This document shows positions 12,801 to 25,347 of a stretch of DNA of 64,000 bases, in pieces (positions within the stretch are counted from its first letter, which is position 1; the number at the start of each line of letters is the position of its first letter). Source of the stretch: Hymenolepis diminuta (Eukaryota > Platyhelminthes > Cestoda > Cyclophyllidea > Hymenolepididae); NCBI GenBank assembly GCA_900708905.1, contig CAADRB010000033.1:974296-1038295 (forward strand), in the 5' to 3' direction. Position numbers and translations under genes: made by a program. The notes under the pieces are model-generated. The model saw only the letters and a list, made by a program, of their open reading frames with translations, had not been told where the DNA came from and made no database searches.

Positions 12801-15800
12801 ACCGTTAAGTAAAAGTTCTTTACGGAGCACCAGAGAGTGCAAATGGATACATTTTAATTAGTAAAATGACCTGTTGATTTGAGTTCCGGACAAAGCGACA
12901 AAAAATGCTAATCAAAAGAGAGGAAGGAATTAGAATGCAATTTTCTCGGTATTGAAGATCCGGAATATTTTCAGAATATTTATCTTGTTTATCAGCAGTT
13001 TTCATCGGTATGTTAAGCATCATAACAATTATTATATCCCATTTTCAGAGTGAAATCATGGAAAATTTAATACATTGAGTGATTGGAATAAAAGATGCAA
13101 TTTACTCGGAGACTTATCTGAATCAAGAAGGGGACATTTAAAAGACTTTTTTGAACGATGCAATAATTTTTCCTATTATAAATATGATAATGACTGTTAA
13201 GAGGGCTTCAAAATCTGAGCTATAATGCTCCAGCTTACTGATATCCGTCAGCGTGGCAATTCATCTCCAATCTCCCAGGACGTAGGTGCCGACTCACGAG
13301 TTCAAAACGATGAATTCTCAAACCAGAAACGACGATATTTGATGCATCTGCTCTTCTGTGCATAATAAAAATATACCCGTTTAAATCGTACTAGCTATAC
13401 AATTTCTCAAACCTCCGGATTTCCTTTATATCAATATCTAATTATATTGAAGATAATGCAGTAATACTTCGAGTGGAAAATCTTTTCGGCAAGAATCTAA
13501 ATATCTCTATTTTAACAGATCAAAAAGTTTAAAATCGGCCTTTTTGTGCCTAATATAGAAACATTGGAAAAGCAATATTCTCTTTGTAAAAATTTAACAA
13601 TAAATGAGGGTTATTAAAAGGCCACATTAATCATTTTAGAATTTAGTTAAACAAAGGCAAATTCCCAGTAGTAAAAGAGCTCTAAAATGAGATTCCTATT
13701 TTAAAACTACGAGGGAACAAGCTAAAAAATTAGGAGTGAGACTTAGATGTGGGCGAGAGGAGAGGATTTCATTAATTGGCTGCATCAAACCTCAGCAGAG
13801 AATACAACACACCCTATCACAGGGAATAAATGAAGCAAGAGATCCAATTACAGCAATGTCCTTAAATGGGAACATTTCACTCCTTTGCAGTTGGTGGCTT
13901 ACAGAGATGCTTGGCAATGACAAGGAAAATTTCAACATAGCAAAACCCAATTAACTGAATCAGTTGTAATGTAGTGCAATCATTACCGCAATATTCAGTT
14001 AAACTACAGTGCAATCCCTCAGAGATCCTGCTCAGTTATCATCAGCTTCATTCTTTTGTCAGAGAATAGAGACCAGCATACACAATCGCAGTAGAGGTTT
14101 AGCTTAGAAATCGCCAACTAGAAATCGTCGGATAAAATCAGTTAAGCTATAGCTCATTCCAACCATCTACATGAGTTTCACTACCACAAGATAGGAATCA
14201 GAAACAGACGGCTTTGAACCATTTTTATTTAAAGAAAGTGACAGGAAAGCGACTACCTTTGATCTTTTGTGGAAGAATTGTTGCATTGCAACTTCTTGAT
14301 AATCATTCATTAGACATTTAATGGTTTCAAAAGTCTACTTTCAGTCACAAAGTAGTAATATTAATTAACAGCATTGAGCCTTCCCTATAGTTACTTGGGT
14401 TGAAATCGGGACGAAAAGTTTTCCTTTCAAAAGCAAAGACTAAAATCATGAGAACATATTAATATAAATTTAGAAACGCAAGCTGACGGCAGTTAATAGT
14501 TTATTAACGGTAATGAGGTGGTCAGTATGAAGTTTGTTAAGTTAGAGGTTGTGAGATCGATGCTCTTTATTGCTCTTTAATGGTTAATGTCTAATATCAC
14601 CGGCTTTTTTCTGGGTTTCTTATAATGACCCCATCTTTTATCAAGTCAAGTGTTGTTTCTTCTTTCATTAATGAGTAATAATCTGTTAGGAATGTTTGCT
14701 TCTCTTATTCTCATGCCAATGTGCAAAAATATATGATAAGCAGGAGGGAATTGAAAATTAAGGTATCGAAGAGTTTTACTTTTATTGGTTCTTAGAGCCA
14801 TGTTGTACAACATTGAATTAATGGGCTGTTTACATGCCAAAATTCAAATATCATGACTGGTCCCTGGATTGGAACAGATTTTTATCTACGATGTTTATTT
14901 ATCATTGATCAGTATTTCAATCATGATGTTCAATCTTGCCGCTTTTCTTCCAACCGCGATAAGGCAAGTTGAATACACCTTTTTTCAGTAGCTTACAGAT
15001 CTTAGTTAGCACACCTCGGTGTTTATTCAGTGTGAATATCTTATAATCAGTTGTAATTATTATTCCACTAATTAAGCAATTGCTGTAATCACATGGAATT
15101 TCGGAGCTTTTATGGAAAAGTATGGTTCTACTCTTCAATCTGTTCTTTTTTCATATAATGTATTCGTATCGATATTTAACGCCTGTTTCAGTGACATGGA
15201 CAGATGGAAGAATACTTTACCAGAAGATTTTCTCTTTGTTTAAACATGCGTTTTATAAATAACTGCTCGTTTCTTTTATTTACAGGCTGAATCTCAAAAC
15301 AGCGTAAAAATCAAGCTGATTTATTACTATTTTCTCAAAAATATCTCCAACTTAACAGGGAAAAACAAATTTTGAATGTCAATCTTATATTATTATTTTA
15401 TTTACATGAAAGGTCCAATTCAGCTACATGAAAAATATTCCTTGAAATATTACAAATATTCTTCAGTTTGCTTCCACCGAAAGGGAATTATTTAATGCTT
15501 TTAAACTCTCTTAATTTTTATTTTTCCTTATCATAATTTACATTAAAATATTACATTGAAGGCGTACTCACATTCATCAGGCACTGACTTAAATGTCATT
15601 TTAGTAGAAATTTCATCCACTGTACTGACAAGTGGCATTAACTGATAACAGGCCAATATTTCCAACATTAACATTATGATACCCTCTAATTGGATACCAT
15701 CTATCCAATTCATTTCAGTCCTACAATGCAAATCCTTATACCACGTATTCTAATATGAAGTATCACTAAATAAACATATTGATTAGTTAATTACTAGTTT

Positions 15801-18800
15801 ATTTTGAATATTCTTGGTCAGATATTTAGTCCCTAAATAATATCTGCTCTAATGTAGCCATAAATGGAGACCCGGCCTTTTTATGCTGTTGATTAATGAG
15901 TTTTCATGTAACAATTTTATCGCATTCACTTTATAAACTCAAAAATATAGCGCCTCATTCTCCCTTCATCTTTAGTGGGCATTAAGTCAGAATTAAATAT
16001 GATCGTATGCTATGAGTTCCGTTTGTTTGAAATCCATAGATATTTTTACTAATAGAATAAAGAGGAAATGAGTGATGCTATTCAACTGCAATAAAAAATG
16101 TTGACTCTGAACCGACTTTCTTTAGTTTCTTCATTATTAATATTTATCGAATAAAATTACGTTTCGACGAAGAAGAGGTCTGGATAGTACTTACCACATT
16201 ATAATGGGGTATTTTCCTTCGACAATCATTCACACAGTAAAGCGAGTCAAAAGAGGATTTAGGTCGAGTATGAAGTTCGGCACCTTTTCCAAACTTCACC
16301 TAAATAGTTAAGTAGTGGTACTGTACAGAGGGCATCTAGGACTCTGGGCTAGTTAATTACAATTTAATCAGTCAGTCTTGTTAATATGGTAGTGGTTGTT
16401 TTTTTCCTAATTAATAATATACCAACTGTGATTGATTCTTCGATTTTACAAATTCCATTGAAGCAAAAATCAATGGCTATGACAAAAAGATGAAAAAAAA
16501 GAATATATCGATTTTTATTGTAAAATTCGTAAAAATCTTTCCAATCCCTTATTTAAGGAAAGTGTACAAATATCTCCTCCTAGGGTAAGTAATGTTAGTA
16601 ATCAAAACTAAAATTGAGTTCATCTTTAATCGTTGTCTCATGATCGAATTTGATTTTTTAATTTTGACTTTTAATTTGACTTCGTCAGAGCACATTGAAA
16701 AGACTGTAAAATTAACCAAAAAACACAAACCACGTTGTCTTTAGAGCTGAGCTTTTTTTAAACACCACAATAAATTTTTAATAAAATGGAAATTGTGTCA
16801 ATGCATATTGATAAGAAAAGCTGCGGCTATCCATTGTTACCTGTTTTAATAGGTAATGAATCATAACCAATGAAGGTATGAGTATTTTGTAAAAATCAAA
16901 TCAATAACAAGTTTAAGTCCTCTTTGTGCCTCATGAAATTATTTTTCCGCGAAATCAAATTAAGCTACAACAGATTATTTCTAAGACTTATTTTGGATAT
17001 GGTGGCTTATATCAAATGTTTTGGGAGAAATACAGTGAAATTTGAAGTCATGAAGTAAAAGTTGAAGTAATAGTCTGGCATTTTATATTATCTTTTTTAT
17101 CTTCTCCATGCTTGAGTACATTAATTTTAGCTGGAGGAGAATTTACTGGCTGCCAGTTTTTTAAGAATGGAGATTGCTACTGATATATATATCTGCGACT
17201 CTCTATTTCACAAAACTCCAATCCGTTTGGTTATGAGAGAACGCATGCATGTATAATTTTTTGGTTTTACAGAACGAGGAGGGATGATTTCGTTTATTTC
17301 ATTTTTGTTATTTATTATAATTAGTCATATATTGCTTATTTTTTGTCTCTGGTCGGTTTTGATACGCCATTCCCTCCGTTCACATTCCGTCCATAATTCA
17401 ATTTGGCCAACATACGTTAACTGCAATACATCCACGTGATGTCTATTTTTCTATAATAAACAAGTCAATAAAGGAATTTGGTTAGTTTCTTATTTCAAGA
17501 ATAGGTCCTGGAAATTGCGTTTGTGATCTACTGATGGTTACAAATCATTTTAATAAATAACTTTCACTTCCGCTTAGGAAAGTGAATTTCAACACTTTTC
17601 CTGAGAAGCATAGCACGGAATCCTCCTAATCAAAAACGCAAATTCTACCACCGTTTTTATTCGCCAAACTCAAACTGGACACAAATTTTGTTCCAATAGA
17701 CTTTCAGCCCGTAACTTCTGACTGAGCAGACGCATATATTAAGCATTTAAATAAAATTTCCCGTACAAAATGTGCAAAGTCAATGAGAAGCGGCTCTCCA
17801 TTAGGATCTCCAATAGATCACCTTAAATGTCCGTCAAGAACTGTCCTCCAAAAATCAAAAGTCATAAGCTCCGTAATGAAACATAGCACAATTAGAAAAA
17901 GCAAGCGAATAGATACAAAACCTCCTGTTTCTCGAAATGTAAGATTGTATCCCAATTTTCCACATTTCATTTATTGATATGCTAAATGCTTCCCTTGTAT
18001 AAAGCATTTAAAATAGAATTAATGAAAATTTCATACAAATATGCCCCATGGGAACTTTCTCAGTTTTCATATTATGAAAAAGAATGCTTAATTTGTGGTT
18101 TTATCGAAATTTGACAAGCTGCAATTTTTCTGTCGGAATTATCTTTTGAAATACCGACGTGAATTGAGTAGACGTAACATGATTCCCCATGTGGACACAT
18201 TGTACTTGTTTTTTTGATATTTTTAAGCAATTTTATTAAGTTACGTTGTACGAAGCAAGGTTAAAGATTGACCAATTGACAGTGTTGTTTTTTCGTATAT
18301 TAATATGTAGGATAACAGAGCAAAGTGCTCCTTTTATTAACTTGCATGATGCAAAATTCAATGCTTAATTCATCTCTTATGATGACGAAAATGAGTTGAG
18401 GAGTAGTGAATAGAAACTAAGAGAGAGAAATAATGTCAGATTTGAAGAAAATGTATTAAATAATAAGTATAAACTTAAATAATTTGGAGCAGGTTTAGTG
18501 TCCTAAGTGTAATAAATGAGAGTGAGGCATATTTTGCATTTAAATATTTATTTTTTACTCAAAATTGGAAGTATTCATGAGAATTTGTTTTATTATGGGA
18601 AAAATGGAATACTCTCCATAAAAGGAAAGTTTTGGTTTCCTTCAATAAACTTTACGTCTATCTATAGATTTACAGTTATTAATTTATGTTTAGTTTAATT
18701 CAAGACCTTCTGTAAACTCTACTGGAATTTTCTGTCACATTTCGAGTTTGAGTAATATTAACCATCTTATTCATTACATATTCCTAATATTGCATCAAAC

Positions 18801-21800
18801 ACCTGGAACTGTATAGAACCACCTCAATAATGTGTTTTATTTCCTTAGTAAATTTATGGAAATACTCTATCTTAAAAGTAAAATGATAATATAATATAAC
18901 AATATAATAACAAATAACAGAATCATTTCAAATATTCCGAACTTATCTTTTTATTTAAATTTTTATATAAAGATCATTAATATGAATGTGATATTATATA
19001 TGACGTAAAAACTTCGTTTGTTTTAAAGTTATATATATTCAGTCGAAAGGGAAAATTGCTTTCAACAGTAGCTGTGACAACGAACATCACAGCTGGTGAA
19101 AAGATGAGGGATTTAGATAAGAATAAATGGCTAGTGACAGTAGCTAATATGTGATTGTTTCTATTTACTGTGTTTCTACCTATAAATTGATAATTTAAAG
19201 TAACCCCACTGCACTGAAACGTGATATGGGGAAATATGTCTATCACTTCATAATAAACAAAATTTCTGGGAAAGATGATTCAAGGCTACAAATCAGAGTA
19301 AAGGCATGAAAAACTGCGTCAAATTCGAAATTCAACCGATCTTCAATGTCAGTAAACAGAAAGAATAAGTAAGAATTCACCATTTGAACTGATTTCATTG
19401 GGATCACTCAGTTTAGTGACCTGAGCAAGTGAATATTTTAACTATTTTGACATCTAATTTTTAATTGTGACCTTTTCCAGTAGCTGGTATTTAACTATTA
19501 CCAGATGGTTATTAGTAAAACTTGATAATTACTGCCAGGTCTCGAGCTAAATTCTTTTTCGGACTGTTATTTGTAGTAATATAAGTAAACAAAAATTCTT
19601 AGGTAAAATATTAATTCTTGTATTTTTAAACCAATATACATTATTAAAACCATCAATGCAATGATGAAATAATATATTAAGGAGATGATTGCATGTCCTC
19701 ATGTGCCAGAATTGAATTTGGTAATCTTATGCGTAATCGTCTGTTCATATCATAAAATTATAAATGCATAGAATAAGCACTCGAATATGATGGATTCATT
19801 GGGCCTTACTGTGTGATCCGCCGATAAAGGTAAAATATTCTCAAAGTAATTTTCAACTGTACATAAATAGCCCAATATAAAGGAAGACTTTTAGAGATTT
19901 CTTCCATCTTTGTCTTAAAAAATATAGATCAAAGATCGATTTGTTTTAATTTAAATGATTTGATTTGGCCTATCTTCAAAATTAGTTTGTCGAAATTTAA
20001 TTTTTTCCTCTAAGTTTACATTTGTGGCAGTTATTCTTATTAATAAAATTATTTATATTTAGGCCCCTTATCTATACGCAGCTATTTCTTGAAATAAAAA
20101 ATGTGAACAAATGTGGGTTAGTTGCTTTGAATCGTTGGCATAGCTACTGATCTTCTCAACGAACCTTGATGAAAAAGCATATATGCTTGTTGTCAGCTGC
20201 TATGATACCATTGCCTATAATCTAATTTTTATATGAAATTTTTCTGATACCAAGAAAGTATTCTACGTAATAATGCTAATTCATATTTGAACATTCCCAA
20301 TTTAACGATTTAATACAAATAATTGCCCTTTGAATAAAATCTCAGACGCATTTTTTTGGAAAATATTAGTTTCAATGGAAGGTGCAAAGGATGTTTTCTC
20401 ATTAATTTGTATTTGATTTTTATTATTACAGCTTATTAAGGTAAATGAAGTAGCAACATGATAAATGGAATTTAATTGCATCAGGAGATAAATTTAATTG
20501 TAGTTTTCCATGTTTTGAAAATTGGCGATTATGCTATTCCACATTTATTGTGAGCGTCTAATTTTATTTTTAATAAAGGCTGACAACTAGGATAAATCAA
20601 TATATTCAAATTTATTTTATGGAGACTGATGATCACATTTCATTCTGACTAAAACTCATCTGTCAAGATAAAAATTGGACTATTAAAATCATTAAATATT
20701 TTTCCTTGGCTGAATTTACATTTAATTTTATATCCTCTTCCCATTATTTTGAAATAGCGATTATCCCTTACATCGTTTATGTGAACTAATACGAATTACG
20801 CTATACTGAAAATAGTTCACGTTGAACTGTAATAAGTTTTCGCTATAACAATAAGAACTTGTATTCTTTCTTCTTCTATGACTGAAAAATCGGCTTGTAG
20901 GTCGCAAAAGTTGATATCAAATGGTTAAAAAATCAAGACTTTAATTTTAATTGGAAAAATATTATTAAATATTGATGAATTTGAATTAATCCAGTAGAAA
21001 AAACGGGGAACGGAATGAATTTTTTCTGAAAAAAGAATAAGAACACTTTGAATCAATGCTTAAGAAATAATAAAACATTTTTATGATGATGCTAGAAAAT
21101 TTTTTCATAAATAAAAAGTACAAACTTGAAACTCAGATATTTCCATCCTTTATCTGCAGAATCCCTGGTTCTAAAAGTAAGTAAGTTCTCTATGATTCGT
21201 TTGTAGATCGAGCTTTAACTAGCTACTTTGAAAAAATGTGGGGATATTTTCTGAAGCAATCTCACCGACATCCCAGATGATAAAAAGATTGGTCTTTTAT
21301 ATCGGAGATTAATGAGCTGTTAAAAATGGAATGCTTAAATGTGCAATTCATCCAAGAACAATTTTGGATCTAAAGTTTGATGAAGCTGCCTCACCTGCTT
21401 GATGAAAGTCTTCTGAATCTCGAAAGTATTTTAAATGTCTTACTCTCACTACAGAGCATGATAAAGATTGGACGACCCATACTTACCTTTTCAAAGACCT
21501 TTTTGAAACCTTCCATTTTTCTTTCATATCAAAGCATTATTTCAAATATCTACTATTTCTGAGCGGTCTTCGAGAACTTTTTCTAACTGATGTCTGTTTT
21601 CAGATCCTCAGAATTTCCAAAGGAAATGGTAAAATCATATTAGAAAATACTGCTAATGAATGCAAAAAATTGAAAATAAAGTTCCGCAGTAGCTTGACAC
21701 AGTAAAACCCTTGCAAAAACAGTTCTTTAAATCGAATTTCTGGTGATTGATATCAAGAAAACACACTTAGAATCTTTTTTTGAAGAAAATGAATGCATTA

Positions 21801-24350
21801 TTTCGTTCCAGATTTCGGAGGCAAAATTTTTGATCCAAAAAAAGGGAAAAGGATATTTTCTACGAAAATGGAAAAGAACAATACCAGAAAGGATGAAATC
21901 TGTATTCCCCGCCGATCTTACTAAGGGAAAGAAGGTGATTGAAGCTGCATCAATCACCTGAATATGCCCATGAAAGAAAACGAGTCGCCAAGAAGGAATA
22001 CAGAACAAGCAGAAGAAAGTTAGATGAATCGAAAGAAAGTTCCACAAGGAGCGCCCTAAAATGGGGAGACGTTAGGGTGCAGACACGAAAAATTACCGTT
22101 ATTTCTCTTTGATAAATTTAACATTCACTATTTTCTTTCCATAATCATCAAAATAATTGTTTATATATTTTTTATGTGTATTAGTGGAAATTGTAAGTTT
22201 TTTCAGTGGAAATGTGAATAGTTTAACATTTACACATGCTCACACATGTTCATTTTAAATCGATTTTCTGAAATCAAGTTTCCTCTTTCTCTTCTCAAAG
22301 GCTTTAAAATACGGTCCGGGACATAATAAAAATGTACTGGATAGTGAAGCTTGAATCTAACTCAGCTGGATCAGTGATTTTCAACATGAAATTAGCTTTT
22401 TGCAAGTTACCAAATTTTACCAAAGAAAGTCTGTTCATATGGTATTTAAACGTACATAAAATGTCCTCATGCCATTATTACTTGAAATTGCTTATTATAA
22501 TCGCGATCAAATTAATTCTAATTATATTCTAATATAACAAATTGCTTGATTATTAATTTTGGAACGAAAGATGGTGTTTTAAAAACTTCTGACTATGACT
22601 GTCGCTCTTAAATTCAAATAATCGGGAACAAATCTGAATGAAAATGCATCATTGAAGATTAACAAGTTCCCAAGGCAGCGTTTCGTTTTTTCAATTACTA
22701 TTTATACTCTTGCGGATTCGGAAATTAGTTTTGCTGCAGCAATTTTTTAGTTAAAAAATGAAGTTACTTTTTAAACACTCAGGGAGAAATGATTTCAAAA
22801 ATGAGTAAATCCTCTCATTAAGTAAGGAAGGCTTAATACTTTTAAATAGAATATGGATTTTAATTCAAACGTTTGTGATTACAATCATTTTAAAAGTTCA
22901 AAATATACTTGAACAAAATCAAGCGCCTCCGATTCATTTTGAATCCATTACCTGAAGCCTTAATAAACTATGATAAAACTAAATTTCCTGTATTCACTGA
23001 AATTTTACTGATTTTGTTATTCATACTTTTAGTTTCTGGAGAAACCTACATTTGAAGGTAGTATTGAATTATAAAGGGAAACCTAAGCTTTGACGGTTAT
23101 AAACCCATTTAGTCCTTTTTACAATTAAATAGTGGGATCAGTTAAAAATAGTTCGATTTGAAGCTAACTTTTCAGATAATTTAAAGATTAGTCTGTAACC
23201 CCGGGAGATTTAGATAATAAATGATGCCTTATTTAGAAGTCAACGTAGCTTTAATCATGTTATTTTATCAATTATCAACCGATAAATTTCAAATCAAGAT
23301 TTTGGAAACATTTCACACCTAGTTAAAAAGTGAACTATTAAGTTGAGAAAATTCAAATAAATGACGCATGACCAAAATATTTATAAACATCGAAAAATAA
23401 AAAAAGAAAGATTAATTAGCTATTAATTAATTTCACAGTGTCAAAAGTTATTTAATCCTTCTAATTTAATTATTTATCAGATTTCTAGCCATAATAAACC
23501 AATATGGAATTGGTTATTATGTTTTAGATAAAAGAGAATAATTTTTATTAAAAAAACTGATTGATGAATTATTATTAACTATTCGTATGATTTCCATATT
23601 CATTAAAATGTGCTAAACTGCAGGGCCGCTGACTGGCAGAATTTTAAAGCAAAACCTACCATTAAGGCATTTACGTGTTGTCACTGAGTTCTGAAATTTG
23701 TGCTAATTTCGAAGACTAATAAATTTATAATATTCTGAAATTTGGTTCTCATTTGATGAAAAGCTCAAAATTCCTCAATCAATATAATTGAAAACAGTCT
23801 AATTCCCGAACTTACTATTTAAGTCAGTAATATCTCTTTAAATTATGAAAGATTACCACCATCTGAACAAACGAATTTTGAATAAAATTTCTTATCGCGA
23901 CATGAGACATTTCTCAACATTCTTGTGCTTTTAACTTTCCTAGTCCTTCTCAATGAGTGCTGGTTCTTCCATCTACATGCTGGCTATTTTAATATGTATT
24001 CATTGCGTTCAATGGATGCAAAATGACTGCATTTGTACCTTATTTTTTGATTGAAATGGTTTCTACTACATCGTACCTACTCCTTGTAAATAATGGTCAT
24101 CTAATCATACAATAAATTACATAAAACGCATTATTAGTTATTTTTTCCATATAGGGACACTTTGAGTTTAATCAATAAAACTAAATTGATAGTTTTTTAT
24201 TCTTATAATGTAATATCAGTCTAGCACCTACACATCCTGACTCTTAGGCTTGCTCAGTCCTCAAGTAATGCGCATCTTCTTATTCATACCACTTCCCTAG
24301 CCGTCGGTGACGTCATTCAACCGCCTATTCGAGCCTCATTTTGTCTATTT
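9821..24350. other. AT-rich sequence without a supportable gene
   Basis: About 14.5 kb with only short chance-like open frames (for example 113 codons at 11336-11677 minus and 72 codons at 13736-13954 plus). None has recognisable motifs, and their amino-acid make-up follows the local AT bias. A perfect inverted repeat at 21933-21959 is listed separately. I see no tRNA, rRNA or transposase signature. Confidence 0.6.
21933..21959. repeat. perfect inverted repeat (10-bp stem, 7-nt loop)
   Basis: AGGTGATTGA at 21933-21942 is followed after seven bases by its exact reverse complement TCAATCACCT at 21950-21959. The stem is short for a microRNA precursor and no terminator-like role applies in a eukaryote. 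It lies in a slightly more GC-rich patch (about 21.7-22.1 kb) with overlapping open frames on both strands. It may be a remnant of transposon ends or chance. Confidence 0.6.
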
Positions 24351-24356
24351 GTCACA

Positions 24357-24597
24357 ATCCTTGCTCCTTCCTTCCAATTTCATCTTCTAATCTCTCTTCC
24401 TCTTCCGTTCCTTTTCAACTGTCCAATACGCATTTGTCCTTCCCGACTCTCGGTCTTCTCGCTCGTAAAAAGTGTTATTTCTTGCTAGCCTTAGGAAGGC
24501 CATTAGTTCTCTGAGGGGATATTTAGCCTAATTATGTCTGTCTTTAAAAGAAGGTTTATTTTGGACTATGGTTACTTCATTAGCAAGTATGCCTGCC
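24357..24597 (+). repeat. dispersed repeat, copy 1 (CT-rich)
   Basis: A CT-rich, less AT-biased stretch that aligns by eye with about 25078-25347 in direct orientation. Matching landmarks include the run around CTCGGTCTTCTCGCTC (here) and CTTGGTCTTCTCACTC (partner), then TTAGCCT-like, CCTAATT and GGTCTG/TGTCTG blocks, ending at a shared GCATGCCTG-like end. The copies are clearly diverged, so this is an old repeat. No coding region is visible; a retroelement end is possible. Confidence 0.55.
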
Positions 24598-25077
24598 CCT
24601 GGTTTTAACCCAGCTTTGTTCACTATGGATAATTCATTTTATCATCACTTTATATACCCTCATTAACTCACTAATGACATACTCCAAGGCGCTAACTATT
24701 CAGTGACTTCTAAATCTCAGTTTGGGTCATCGTAAAAAGCTACTTTAGATCTTCATGATTGTTATGTATCCAAAACCCATGCAGCGTATTTTCTTCATAA
24801 TGACTTTTTCAATTCTCTTCCCGCGAATTTCTCATCTAATCTACGTTTTTTCAGTTCTCTCCAAACCCATCTCTTTTGTCAAGAACCCTACATGCCAAAT
24901 GCTGCATTACTTACACGCAAATGGCTCTACTAGTCCAGAGTCGCCCCACTGATCTAGCCGAAACTAATTACCGCCTAACGCTTAAACACTCTGACGAGAC
25001 GCATACAGTGTCATCCAAATCGCATCCAGATGACTTGGACGACTATTAACACTTACTACAATGGGTGTATGGACATC

Positions 25078-25347
25078 AAGCAATCACAACTCGCCAACAA
25101 ACCTTTAATTCCTAAAATCGAAATCCTTTTTCCCTCTACTTCAATTCCGATTGTCCACTAAACCGGTGATTCTTCTTAACTCTTGGTCTTCTCACTCATT
25201 AAAGCTCATTGTATCCTGTTAGCCTTGAGATCACTGGTTATATGAGGGAAAATCCAACCTAATTCGGTCTGGACCTTAAAGTAGGTTTTTCTGAGATTAG
25301 AACCACTTTATCAGAAATTCGTTTCTAGTAGATACCTTGCATGCCTG
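25078..25347 (+). repeat. dispersed repeat, copy 2 (CT-rich)
   Basis: Partner of 24357-24597, separated by about 480 bp. The spacing and the shared direct orientation would suit two terminal repeats of a small non-autonomous element, with the 480 bp between them as its interior. I do not see a primer-binding site or polypurine tract that would prove this. Confidence 0.55.
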
